In this document: one piece after another, positions 1 to 10,589 of the stretch
Layout: each line of letters starts with the position of its first letter
Numbering within the stretch: position 1 is the stretch's first letter
Assembly (NCBI GenBank): GCA_015680685.1
Contig: MNCI01023346.1
Coordinates: forward strand, 885,579-949,578
Direction of reading: 5' to 3'
Length of the DNA: 64,000 bases
DNA from: Gnetum montanum
Lineage: Eukaryota > Streptophyta > Gnetopsida > Gnetales > Gnetaceae
Position numbers and translations under genes: made by a program
Notes under the pieces: model-generated
What the model saw: only the letters and a program-made list of their open reading frames with translations
Database searches by the model: none
What the model was told of the DNA's origin: nothing

Positions 1-19
1 AGAGAGAGAGAGAGAGAGA
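1..19. repeat. (AG)n microsatellite at window edge
   Basis: The window opens with an uninterrupted AG dinucleotide run that probably continues upstream of the window. Confidence 0.9.
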
Positions 20-37
20 TTTCAAAAGGTAACAAAA

Positions 38-190
38 AGAGGATAGAATGTATTACACTCCAAACATTTCTCAAAGGGAAGGAAATGCCAAAAATATTTC
101 TTAAAAGAGGATGAAATGTCCTAAACTTTTCTCAAAGGGAATGGAATGCCCCAAATTTATCAAAGGCAAGAGAATGATCCAAGGTTCTAA
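38..190. repeat. Short degenerate tandem repeat, about 35 bp unit
   Basis: Four imperfect units recur, each containing a version of TCTCAAAGGGAAnGGAATGCC followed by an A/T-rich spacer. Units are diverged, so the array is old. No function is apparent. Confidence 0.5.
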
Positions 191-1016
191 AGAGAAGGAA
201 TGAAGACCTCAAAATTTCTACACAACTGTATCACTACAGTGAATAGAAAAATTATTTGTATTTTAAGGAAGACCTTAATCTAGGTAAAAAGGTTGTCACT
301 ATTTTCCTAAAAAAAGACAATCCTTTTCTTCCTTAACTTATGTTTCTTGACTATCTTTAAACCTCTATTGGATGTCAAATTGAGTTCAAAATTATACTTT
401 ACAATTGATATCCCTAGCCATTGGACTTTCTTATTTGTAATTATCAAATGGGCTTTGAGTTGTTTAATACCATCAATATCCACTTCATTCTCCACATTTA
501 AAAACTTCATAAAAAAAGACTTAAACTTCGATGATATTATTTTTGTTAAGTGGGAGAGAATTTAGAGAGTATGCCTTATTGGTGGTTTGAAGGTTGCTTT
601 CCTTTTCAAACAAGAACAAGAAGGACTATGGATATCCAATTGAGTTCAATGCTAAATTAACCATTTCCATATTTAAGACCTACATAGTCATGATTTTTTA
701 GCATAATGTCACAAGGATATGTAAATAACTTGGGCTTTGTCTTTTGGTATAGGCACTTTCCATACTTTACGGAGAAGAGGTTTAGGACTAAATGCATGTC
801 ATATAGGGGGGTGTCCTAGTTCTCTCAAGGATTATTATCTCTTATGTACTTACGATCATTCTTTGTGAACATTGTATGTGCTCTCGTCATAGTGGTCATA
901 GTGCTTATATAATTACCAAGGCATAATAGTGATGGACTAATGTATGTTGTAAAACTATGTTGTGCTTGTAGATTCTATGATCGTTAGAGTGCTTATGATG
1001 GGAATGCTAAACATGA
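191..1016. other. Non-coding flank; possible upstream part of an older LTR
   Basis: Only short overlapping open frames on both strands occur here and none resembles a known protein. The last 250 bases read directly onto a TATAAATAG box at 4345 once the inserted element 1022-4339 is removed. This stretch may therefore be the U3 of an older LTR, but I could not find its partner. Confidence 0.35.
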
Positions 1017-1021
1017 TCAAC
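1017..1021. repeat. Target-site duplication TCAAC, left copy
   Basis: Five bases TCAAC precede the left LTR at 1022 and are repeated exactly at 4340-4344 after the right LTR. A 5 bp duplication is the usual size for plant LTR elements. Confidence 0.85.
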
Positions 1022-1754
1022 TAATGAGGAGCTCTCATGGATTCCATAATCCAAGCTCTCTCAATGTCACAAAAATAGCAAATTTGAACAAGAAAAAAAT
1101 GAAAGCTTTATTCTTCCTCAAATTTAAGAAATTACAGCTAAAAGGAAGCAAAAATTCCTAAGGATAGATAAAAGATTCAATCAAATTCTTACAAACACTC
1201 AATCAAAGAAATCATACTTTCACATGGATGATGATCAAGGCACTTAGCTAAGACTCTATCTCTCTCTACTCTTCTTTCAACTCCCTAGACTCTCTCTTCT
1301 TTTCCTAGACTATCTTTTTTAACCAAATAGAAGGCTCAATAGGTCTATTTATATGATCCCCCCTTGTCTCTTCATCTTACCTCTTTAATTTCAAAATTTA
1401 AATTTTTAAAAACTCGTAGGAAATTATCTCATGTCTCTCTAGGATGTCTTAGAGGAGAATGGGATGTCTCACTTGAAAGTGGCTATTAACAGTTGGAACG
1501 TCTTGAAATCATGTGGGATGTCTCAAATGAGATGTCTCACCTGTAATTGGGACATTTCACCTATAAGGACAAAATACAAAGATGCTTTTTTCAAGGACTG
1601 GAATCTTTAGACACCTCCAAACAAGTTCCCATACCCCCTAGAACCTCCCAAACCCATCAAAATAGTTCCGAAACACTTCCAAATATACCAAAACTCTAGG
1701 GAAAGATCCCATCAATGGATATATGTTACATTAGCTTGTTTGATGTCCACATCA
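1022..1754 (-). repeat. 3' LTR of the 3.3 kb element (left copy)
   Basis: It begins TAATGAGG (TGATGAGG in the partner) and ends CACATCA. It carries about seven copies of a GAGATGTCTC-like word between roughly 1425 and 1560, a feature also seen in other LTRs of this window. Confidence 0.85.
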
Positions 1755-1770
1755 ACACCCTCCTCCTTCA
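1755..1770 (-). other. Polypurine tract
   Basis: Read on the minus strand, a GAAGGAGGAGGGTG-type tract directly abuts the 3' LTR. This is the expected primer site for plus-strand DNA synthesis. Confidence 0.7.
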
Positions 1771-1878
1771 AAAGACTCTTGGTTCCCACACAAGAGAACT
1801 TTACACTTGGGATAGCTATTACCCCCTCACATAAGCCATAATTCACACATAAACCAAAGCACAACATACATGAATTGG

Positions 1879-3193
1879 TTAGAGCTCACACATTTTGTCG
1901 ATACCATCCAAAACTTCCTCAAACCAATTCCCTTCTTCCATTTTTTTCCTCTTCTTCACCTTATTCTTCTTGCTATTTGGAAGACTACCATCAAGCTTCC
2001 TTTCACCATCAACACCATAATAACTTGCATTATCTTCATGTTGCTTATCTATTTGACAACTAAGGTAATCAAGTTCTTCAACACATTCGACAATTTTATC
2101 ATTGCCATAATCCATAGTAAGCATTTCCAAATTTTGGAAAATCATATCATTATCAATATCTTCACCAACATCAATAATGTCCTTTCTACTATGACTATCA
2201 CCATAGCCATCATTATCCCATACAAAATCAAATTCATTACCATCATACTTTTCTCTCACTAACAATGGCATCAAAATTCACATTGTTTATATCAAACAAA
2301 ACAAGACTTAAAAATTTATCATAATCACTACAATAATCATGATGCATATCATTACAATTGAACAAACCATTATCAAGTTGAAGTGAAATACTAGCATCCA
2401 TCACACTAAAATCAACATGAGAGACATTACTACCATTTGCAAGGTAAAGCTCACACTTACTTACCTCTTCATGGCTTCTCCCATCTATCTTTAGTTCAAT
2501 TTGATCTCCAACATGTGGTTGTCCAATCTCATCAAAGCTTGAAGGCTCAAGATCCCAAATAGGAGTTTCCAATTCCAATGGCTTCTCCTCTTCAATGGAA
2601 TCATCGACAAGCTCTTCATCCAATTTTGAAGGTACCAACTCAAAAGGTAAACTCTCCTATATGTATTTAACATTAGTTTCATAAAAAATACTATCAAAAT
2701 AATCATTCTTCCACATATTTTTATTAGAAGACTCATCTCTCTCCCATGAGATAGCCTCAAGTTGGCTTAGAATCTTCTTTTCATTGCCACGAGGTATAAA
2801 AAAATTGTAACAAGAATGAGTATCATAACTTTGAGTGCTACATTTGATCTTCCTTAAAGAAATTAATTAACCTTTGTCACTCCTTTGGCTTTAATCTTTC
2901 ACCTCCAATGACTTATGAGGTAGGAACTCTTGTTGATTAGAAGCATACACCATCTTGGACTTTGAAAATCTCTTGGTCTTTTTGACGAACCTCTTAGTTC
3001 CTTGTCTTGAAACTTTTGAGTATTGAGCACTCTTTTGCTCAATAAGAGATGCTTGAGAACTCCTTTTCTCATTGTTCTTTACTTCACCAAACCTTTCATC
3101 TTCTTCCTTTCCTTGATGGTTAGAAGATATTCTCTTAATTCTTCTCAAAATATATTTCAAGTTAGTTTTTAATTCCTTCATATCTCTTAACAA
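1879..3193 (-). pseudogene. Remnant coding region of the 3.3 kb element, unknown protein
   Basis: Three open frames in series on the minus strand (3193-2891, 2638-2243, 2274-1879) probably derive from one ancestral frame broken by indels. The first is very basic, with many Lys and Arg. The next two are strongly acidic, with runs of Asp and Glu, and the last ends in a KKNKVKKRKK-like basic patch. The overlap of the second and third frames near 2260 suggests a frameshift. I recognise no retroviral motif (no YxDD, no DTG, no zinc knuckle). A Gag-like or carried-over host segment is possible. It is unlikely to be functional. Confidence 0.45.
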
Positions 3194-3569
3194 ATCTTAA
3201 ACTATCTTCTTCTTTGGAAGCATAATGAAAAAATGACCTAAAAGGAAATTCTCACAAAATTCTATAAGGAAAAGTGAAATATTCAAGATTTCTCAAGAAA
3301 TGAGACAAGAAATACTTAAATCTTAAGAGAAATAAGCATAAGATCTTCAAACCATGGCTAGTACAAGCCAATGGATGTCCAATTCCACAACTATCTTCCA
3401 ATTCTTAAAAGATATGATAAACTTAGGGGTTAAACGAAAATTTTCAAACCCTAGGATGAGTAGAACAAGTAACAAGAGAGAATTCATTCAAGCTTGAGAA
3501 TTTAGAGTGATTCTTTGCAATTGAGATGATAATTATCCACTTGAATGTAATTTTCTTCAATTCCAACCT

Positions 3570-3581
3570 ACTCTGATACTA
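3570..3581 (-). other. Primer-binding site, Met-initiator type
   Basis: On the minus strand TAGTATCAGAGT lies three bases inside the 5' LTR and matches the plant consensus TGGTATCAGAGC at 10 of 12 positions. It fixes the element orientation. Confidence 0.75.
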
Positions 3582-3584
3582 ATC

Positions 3585-4339
3585 TGATGAGGAGCTTCCA
3601 TGGATGCCATAATCCAAGCTCTCTCAATGTCACAAAGACAAGAAATTTGAACAAGGAAAGAAAATAAAAGCTTTATTCTTGCTCAAGTTAAAGAATTATA
3701 GTTGAAAGGAAGGGAAAATTTCCAAGGACAAATAAGAGATTCAATCGAATTTTCACACATAGTCAATCAAAGAAAGCACATTCTCACATGGATGATGATC
3801 AAGGCCCTTAGCTAAGACTCTATCTCTCTCTACTCTTCTCTCAACTCCTTAAAGTCTCTCTTCTCTTCCTAGACTCTCTTTTTTAAACCAAAATGAAGGC
3901 TCAAGAGGTTCATTTATATCTTTCCTCCCTATCTCTTCATCTTCCCTCTTTAATTTCAAATTTTAAATATTTAAAAACTCATAGAAAATTGTCTTGTGTT
4001 CGCTTGGCACATATTGGAGGAGAATGAGACATCTCACCTAAAAGTGGCTATTAATAGTTGGGACATCTTGAACTCATGTGGGATGTCTTAGTTGAGATGT
4101 CTAAAATGCAGTTGGGGCATCTCACCTACACTTGGAACGTCTCATTTGCAAGGCCAAAATACAAAGATGCTTATTTCAAGGCCTAGAACCTTTGGACACC
4201 TTCAAACAAGTCCCCATAGCCCTTGGCACCTTCTAAACTCATCAAAATAGTCCCAAAACACTTCCAAATATGCTAAAACTCTAAGGAAAGATCCCATCAA
4301 TGGAGAGATGTTACATTGGTCTATTTTATGGGCACATCA
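3585..4339 (-). repeat. 5' LTR of the 3.3 kb element (right copy)
   Basis: It begins TGATGAGG and ends GGCACATCA, aligned along its whole length with 1022-1754. Confidence 0.85.
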
Positions 4340-4344
4340 TCAAC
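4340..4344. repeat. Target-site duplication TCAAC, right copy
   Basis: It is identical to 1017-1021 and confirms the element ends. Confidence 0.85.
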
Positions 4345-4353
4345 TATAAATAG
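4345..4353 (+). promoter_or_regulatory. TATA box at the insertion site
   Basis: TATAAATAG follows the target duplication with no gap. The resident sequence that received the 3.3 kb element therefore looks like a plant core promoter, probably that of an older LTR. Confidence 0.5.
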
Positions 4354-5129
4354 AGAACATGAATCTCATTATAAAAAAACATAGTGGATCATTAAGCATT
4401 GATAGGATGAATGAATTGAAGCTCTTCTTTCTTCCTTCATGATTCATTCTTGATTCAATTGAGAGGGTGTTACCTTTCTTAGCTCCATATAGAACACCCC
4501 TTAGTCTCATTATTCTAGCAATTTTCCTTCCAATTAATACTTTTCAATTATAGGTTAGTGATTTCCAAATCCTCACAGTAATTCTCAAAATACCATTCTT
4601 ATATTTGTTATCAAAAACTTTATAATTCTCATAATTTACAATATAATTTTATTTCAATTTTCTCACAAATCTCTCAAATTCTCACTCAAACTTTCAAGGC
4701 TAAGATTACTCATAAAACTAATTGAGTAATACATCAAAGAGATGGTACATTTTGTTTGTTTTATTATGTTTCATTTTATGCTCTTTTAAGTTTCACTTAA
4801 TCATGATCATATGTGAAGAATTTTATGCTTCAAGTATTTGTCATTATTTCAATAAGTATTACTTGGCATGAAAGACATGGATGTCTCATCGTATTTATGC
4901 TACTATTTCACATCTATTGGATGAATATTATCTCATGAAGATTTTACATTTTAGTATCTTATTCAAGCCAAATTCAAGACCATTTTTATGCCATTTAAAT
5001 CCCAACTATCATAATTGTGTCCTCTAAATTTTGGATCAAGTTCACTCCACAATTAAATGACCTTAAACATACTAAATCTAAATATTATGCAAAGATAAAT
5101 TTATTTGCTAGAAAAACAAAAAAACTAGT
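4354..5129. other. A/T-rich stretch without recognisable genes
   Basis: No open frame of note and no recognisable repeat. The first 350 bases could be the transcribed part of the LTR whose TATA box is at 4345, but no second copy is present to prove it. Confidence 0.4.
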
Positions 5130-6030
5130 TATCTTCAATTAAAATTATTAGAAGATTACAATAAGGTTCAACTAACCCACAAGCATCCAAAAACCTACCA
5201 TAATCAAACAATATTGCAGAGCATGAGGCTCTACAATCATACAATGGTAGTTCTTAATACAAGACATAGCCAAGAGAAATCTCTCCCATAGACTAGGATT
5301 AAGATCTCAACTCACAAGTGAGATATTAGAGAATAGAACACATAGATCAACACATTACAAATTGATCTTGGAGCTGCAATCACCTATTGCACTTTCCCAA
5401 TGTGCTCATCCAATCTCTCTTGCCCAATTCTCCTTGCATACAAACTCCTCTCTCCTTCTCATGGGTGAAGGCATACATAATTATAAAGATTCAAAACCCT
5501 AGGAAGCTTTCTATTTTCCTCCCTATATGTTTCCCACATGGATTTGGAGTCTTTTGGATGTTTCCCAATCAAAATGCCACATCAGATCTTTTCTTCTTCA
5601 TCAACATAACTGTCTCTTGCTTCATGTAGATGTCTCTTATTAGAGCTTTGTTCTCAGGAGAGACGTCTACTATTTTTGGAAGATGTCTCCTTTGGACTGA
5701 AGATGTCTACACTTTAGGGGAGACATCTTTTCCTAAGGAGACATCTTCTATGAAAGCCCTACTCTTATGAGAGATGTTGACTATTTTTAGTAGACATCTT
5801 CTATGGAGTGGAGACATCTACACTTCAGGGGAGACGTCTATCTTTTTTGGGAGACATCTCTTCTGAAGGTACCAAAAATAAAAATGTTTGTTTTGATGCT
5901 GGAAGCCTCTAGATGTCTCCCAACAAGTCCCCATAGATCGTAGAACCCTCTGAACTCATCAAAATGAGTCAAGAACACCTTCAAACATGCTGAAACATCC
6001 AAGAAACATTATCATCAAAAATTGACATAA
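5130..6030 (-). repeat. LTR-like block rich in AGAYRTCT words
   Basis: The block is organised like the LTRs at 1022 and 3585. There is a similar leading segment, then about a dozen AGATGTCT, AGACATCT or AGACGTCT words between 5610 and 5930, then a closing segment with wording shared with 1640-1700 (a 'catag ... cctc/aactcatcaaaat' stretch). The exact ends and a target duplication could not be fixed. It may be a solo LTR; orientation is inferred from the resemblance. Confidence 0.4.
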
Positions 6031-6899
6031 GAAGACACGCAAAAATAGGACACACTTGTTTAAGTTTTCTTTAAGTGCAAAACCTACAAAAATAACTTGT
6101 ACGACAAGCACAAGGGAATTGGAAGTGGTGTTCGTACATCAAATTTTAATCCTAATGTGACTTAATATATATTTTTTAAACACTCAATCATTTCCAAGTC
6201 CACATATTAGATGAAATTTTCTTTAAATGTCAAGACTAAACTCTCATTTTTTATTGTAGCATTTACCTTAACTAAAGTACAAGTTATTGTGAGAGTAGAC
6301 TTAAGACCATAATCCAGGGTTAACTTATGGCAAATTAGAGAGTTCACAAATTGTTGTTTTGACATTTTTTTCAAGTTTCTAGGCCAACACAACCATACCA
6401 TGATCTATGATCTCTCAAACCACGACCTTATCAGGATCAGTTGTGATCAACTCCATCTAAAATTAGGCCACATGGAGTTTCTCAACTATTTTAAAGTTTG
6501 AAGGTCACCATTTTTGGTGATTTTTTCTAACCTCATGATGTTAAATTCTAGAATTTCTTGATGAAAATAATAAAATTTTGATTTACTAGAAGTCGTGGTA
6601 TTTTACTAGGTGTAATTATTTCCTAACCATGATTTGACCATGGGTCATGGTTTGTAAAAATATAGAAAAAATTTAAATGAAGGATTCCACAAGTGGACCA
6701 CAAGATCATCATGGGTCATGGTATATAAAACACATAAGAAATTAGAACTAATGATTCCATGGTCAAATTATTAGGAAGCCATGAGTTGTGCTACTTTTTC
6801 CTTAATTAGCTAGTGAAACCATAGGTTGTAATGAGCAACCACAAGTCATCGTTTATGCAATCTTATCAACCATTAGTTGTTGTTGACTCACAGTTGTTA
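6031..6899. other. Non-coding stretch, nothing recognised
   Basis: A/T-rich, with short internal similarity among phrases such as 'catgggtcatggt'. No coding frame or element boundary could be supported. Confidence 0.4.
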
Positions 6900-7728
6900 T
6901 TTAAGGTTTCCATAATGATGAATAATAAAAGTGCAATTTAAAAAAAAGTCTTAGTCAACGCTAATGTGTCAATATTGCTTATAGTCAACAAAGCCTCTAT
7001 TATGCTAACGCATTTTCGAGGATGTAGTCATAAAAAAATGCTTATATATACAGGTCACCTACCATGTTTATGCATCATTTAGTTAGTAGTCTCGCTAAGC
7101 TCTTGTAGTTTTTTCTCATAGTCTTAATAACAATAAGTGAGTGCCTGCAACATGACTTTGAGTTGATTGTACAACATCTTATTTGAGTGCCATTATCATT
7201 GGACATAATCCATGATTGACAATAAGATTAAGATTGATTCATATTCATTGTAGCACTCTTACTTAACATAAAATTTACTATTAATGAAATTTATTTTCCA
7301 TACAATTACCTTAATATTTACATTTCAATACACAGTAACCATTTTTGAAATGAGCATAACCAATTTTAAGTGTAAACACATATCACTTAGAAATCCTAGT
7401 AGTGATATTGCTTAATTCAACCAATAGCATAACACTTGGTAATCCCAATAGTGGATATGTGAATTCAGGATATGCATGGCAAGTTAGCAAGATACACTTA
7501 TCATCCTTAAACTAGCTCAGGATTTATTTTTTATTATTAATTAATTAATTTCTATATTTTCATCTAACTTAGCCACAACCACATAACATCAACGATCATA
7601 CACCTCATCTTGGATTAAATTATATGTGATAGAGCTACTGCTAGTTTAAGTGGGAAGATAATGACTTACAATCTCACATTTAAGTATTTAGATATCATGT
7701 TAATTTGATCTATTGATTATGACACGAT
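6900..7728 (+). repeat. Forward LTR fragment of the C/D gypsy-like family
   Basis: From about 7060 this aligns with 35700-36460 and 59127-59640. Shared blocks include a 'tcaagattg..ttcatcattg' phrase, a 'gagcatttaagtgt' phrase and a twice-repeated 'cttggtaatcccaatagtg' phrase. A TATA-like TATATATA lies near 7043. The copy stops near 7720, short of the family's LTR end, where it meets a reversed copy. Confidence 0.6.
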
Positions 7729-8419
7729 TGATGAGTAGCAGGTATCCCTTATGTCCAACCATATGAATCACAAGCATGTACGCACGATCTAGTCAAATTT
7801 CGTGGGTAGTATTAGCATGGTATCTAGATCATTAAATGTTGATCATGGGTCGCTATCTTCTTACTTGGACTAGTTGTATCTTTATCACTTATGGCTTAGT
7901 CTAAAGTGAGGCCTATGATTATGATGTTTTTGAGGCCTTGAACTAAACTAATCAATAACACAGAAATTAATTATTTAATGTAATTAACAAAAAAATTAAA
8001 TCCTAAACTATCCTAAGGGAAATGAGTATCCATTTCTAACTTACTGTACATATCCTGAACTCATGTACCCACTATTGGGCTTATCATGTGAATACGTGTT
8101 TACGCTCAAAATTGGTCATGCTTATTCCACCAATTGATTAGCATGCATAAAATTTAAATATTAACTAAGTATAAAGAAAGTAATTTATATTGAAAGTAAA
8201 TATATTCTAAGTCAAAGTGTTGTAATGAATATGAATTAATCTTGATCTTATTACCATTCATGGAATGTACCTAGGTACAATGCCACTCGAATAAGATGTC
8301 ATACAGTTGACTCAAGTTCATGATATGAGAACTTAGTGACTATTTGCTAAATTTTTAGAATAAAACTACAAGAGTTTGGCTACACTATTTACCAAATGGT
8401 GCCAAATATGCAGGAGGTG
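7729..8419 (-). repeat. Reverse LTR of the C/D family, part downstream of element B
   Basis: Read on the minus strand this is the R-U5 part of the same LTR as 6900-7728, ending CTACTCATCA at 7729. Its U3 and TATA box are at 27425-27177, separated by the 18.8 kb insertion of element B. The two LTRs thus meet tail to tail and form a long imperfect inverted repeat centred near 7729. Confidence 0.65.
8415..8419. repeat. Target-site duplication of element B, left copy
   Basis: AGGTG precedes the left LTR and AGGTA (27177-27181) follows the right LTR, with one mismatch. That fits an old insertion. Confidence 0.6.
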
Positions 8420-10102
8420 TGAAACACCACCAAATTTGGGCTCCAAATTTGTCTAAGTGTCAAAACTTGGCAAAATGTTTTCTAAGTGTTGAGACTATGC
8501 TCCCCACTACTGGGACTACACTTCAGAGTGTAGTCAGTGTAGCTAACATAGACAACCAAAATTTGCAAGATTTTTCCAAGTGTCGATGGTAGTTGCAAAA
8601 TTTTCTAAGTGTCTTAACTACGCTCTCCTTGCTGGGACTACACTCTAGAGCATAGTTAGCATAGTCTGCACAGAAATCGTCAATTTTGCAGATTTACCTA
8701 AGTATCAAGCCAGAGGCTATCAAGCTAGCTTGGCATGGATGAAATAGTTCGAAAAATTGTCTAACTTCTAAGGCTATGCTTCCCACTATGCTCTAGAGTG
8801 TAGTTAGCATAGGTTGCACAAAGACATCAATTTTTGCCAAATTTTTCCAAGTGTCAAGGCTATGCTTTCCTTGCTAGGACTATGCTCCAAAGCGTAGTTG
8901 GCGTAGTCTATGCTGGAACTCAGTTTTTGGAAAATTTTATCTAACTCTTGGGACTACACTCTAGAGCGTAGTTAGTGTAGTTAAGCAAAACTACCTCCAA
9001 AAGCCTCCAGGACTTAGCACGGGCTCTCATCTCAGCTTCAACATGCCTTTGGCAAGAAAGATCAGCAATTTGCATTTCTTTTGCATCCCCCATTTGCCCC
9101 CAAATTGTATGTACACTCGACACCACTCAAGAGAGTGGATAGCATTGTCTCGGAGCATAGTCTCTAAAACTGCACTATTTTTCATTGTTTTTAGGTACTT
9201 GGTGGTTTGTTTATCACTTTGACATGTAGTCTTGGTAGCATAGTCATAGTCTAGTAGTCTCATGGGGTCCATTGGAGCACCTTAGCAAAACACCATTTGC
9301 TTCAGTGGGAGCATAGTTGGCGCTAGAGCGTACTCCCAACTACCTCTCTGCCAAGTGGTGCTTGATTCACAATTCATGACAACCCTAACTCTATAAATGC
9401 CCCAGTGCTCTACATCTTAGGGGTTGGCAACTCTTGCATTCGATTGGCAAATTTAAGCATTGGCATTCTTGGCATTTGGCACCCGAGTGCACTTAGCATC
9501 TTGGCAAACTTTGGGATACCACTTGGCATCGTTACACACTAGTACAGCATTGTGGCACACCACAGCCCACCGCAGCTCATAGGACATCGCGGCAACCAAC
9601 CTAGTAGGCCCAGAATTCACAGAAGAGATTGGTTTTCATAGCCTAAACACCCTGATACTATGACTACATTGCCCACTATGCTTGTTTATACACCGTATAC
9701 CTCCTCAAATTTGTCTTTGCAGTTAACTATGCTCCTCCCTGTTTGGGGTGGTGCCACTTTCTCTCTCGCTTACATCCTGCACATTTTTAGCATTTCCTTT
9801 TGCATTGTAGCACTTGCATTTTCACTATTTTTTGCACTTATTTGTGTGTTTGCATCCTCGTTTTTCACCAAAAACCTTAGCTACACTCACCCTTGTAGAC
9901 ACTGTGGATAGTGCAAACATCATGCAAACCCCGCACATTCGTTTATCGTAACATCCCATAAGTTCCAGTTTGATCGACAAGATCGTTCTAGGCACCTTGC
10001 CTCCGCTTTCTAGCAGGCCCTCATGTGGACATGGGGTCAAGGTTGTCTGACTACAAACCTCTTGGTGTACGATTCTAACCTTCAACATTTTCAATCACTA
10101 TA
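8420..10102 (+). repeat. 5' LTR of element B
   Basis: It begins TGTGAAACACC (TGAAACACC in the right copy) and ends CACTATA. It is packed between 8490 and 9320 with the palindromic pair ACTAYGCTC and GAGYRTAGT. A TATA box is at 9392. Confidence 0.85.
9392..9398 (+). promoter_or_regulatory. TATA box of the 5' LTR of element B
   Basis: TATAAAT lies downstream of the palindrome-rich U3, at the same place as TATAAATA at 26461 in the other LTR. Confidence 0.65.
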
Positions 10103-10108
10103 GTTTTC

Positions 10109-10127
10109 TGGTGCTAGAAGGAAGGCC
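10109..10127 (+). other. Putative primer-binding site of element B
   Basis: TGGTGCTAGAAGGAAGGCC starts six bases after the LTR and is nearly identical to TGGTGTTAGAAGGAGGGCC at the same place in element A. Conservation and position support a primer site; I cannot assign the tRNA. Confidence 0.6.
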
Positions 10128-10589
10128 TTTGCCATTTCCTTCTTTGACCTCCCTTGGTTGTTGCCTTGCATGCTCTCTGCACACCTATGTAGATTGGTCC
10201 CCATTGTTGTTTCCCCTAGAACCTCGCTTAACAGCCTCTAGAGCTTACATCAAACACTTAGCCAAATTCTAGATGCTCAAGAGAGCATACTCAGCTCATA
10301 GCGTAGTGAGTATAGTTAGCTCTCAGCATAGTTCTAGAGTTAGCCATTTTTCAGCAATTTACACTTAGTCATTTTTCTACATTTTTATGCTTAGCCATTT
10401 TTCAGGAATTTTATACTTAATCATTTTTTCTGACTTTTCACACTTAGTTTTTTTTCTTCAGTTAGCAAAGTTAGCTACTTTTCTCCCTTTCACATCATGC
10501 ATCCCGAGCAGCCTTCAACCTCTGCTTCAAGCATGGTTGTTCTCTAACCTATTCAATAAGAGATCCAGATTGACCTTCCTAGAGATGGG

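Larger units (their letters stand above)
1022..4339 (-). mobile_element. Non-autonomous LTR retrotransposon, 3.3 kb, minus orientation
   Basis: Two direct repeats of about 735-755 bp (1022-1754 and 3585-4339) flank a 1.8 kb interior and are bounded by a perfect TCAAC duplication. On the minus strand the right repeat is the 5' LTR. Next to it lies a primer-binding site close to the initiator-Met tRNA complement (3570-3581), and a purine-rich tract lies before the left repeat (1755-1770). The interior has only diverged open frames and no reverse transcriptase, protease or integrase, so the element depended on a partner for movement. By eye the LTRs differ at roughly one base in seven, which makes the insertion old. 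Confidence 0.88.

Noticed and set aside
1875-2262. Plus-strand hydrophobic open frames suggesting a membrane protein
   Set aside because: They are the complement of the acidic minus-strand frame of the 3.3 kb element. Runs of Asp/Glu codons read as Ile/Phe/Leu on the other strand.
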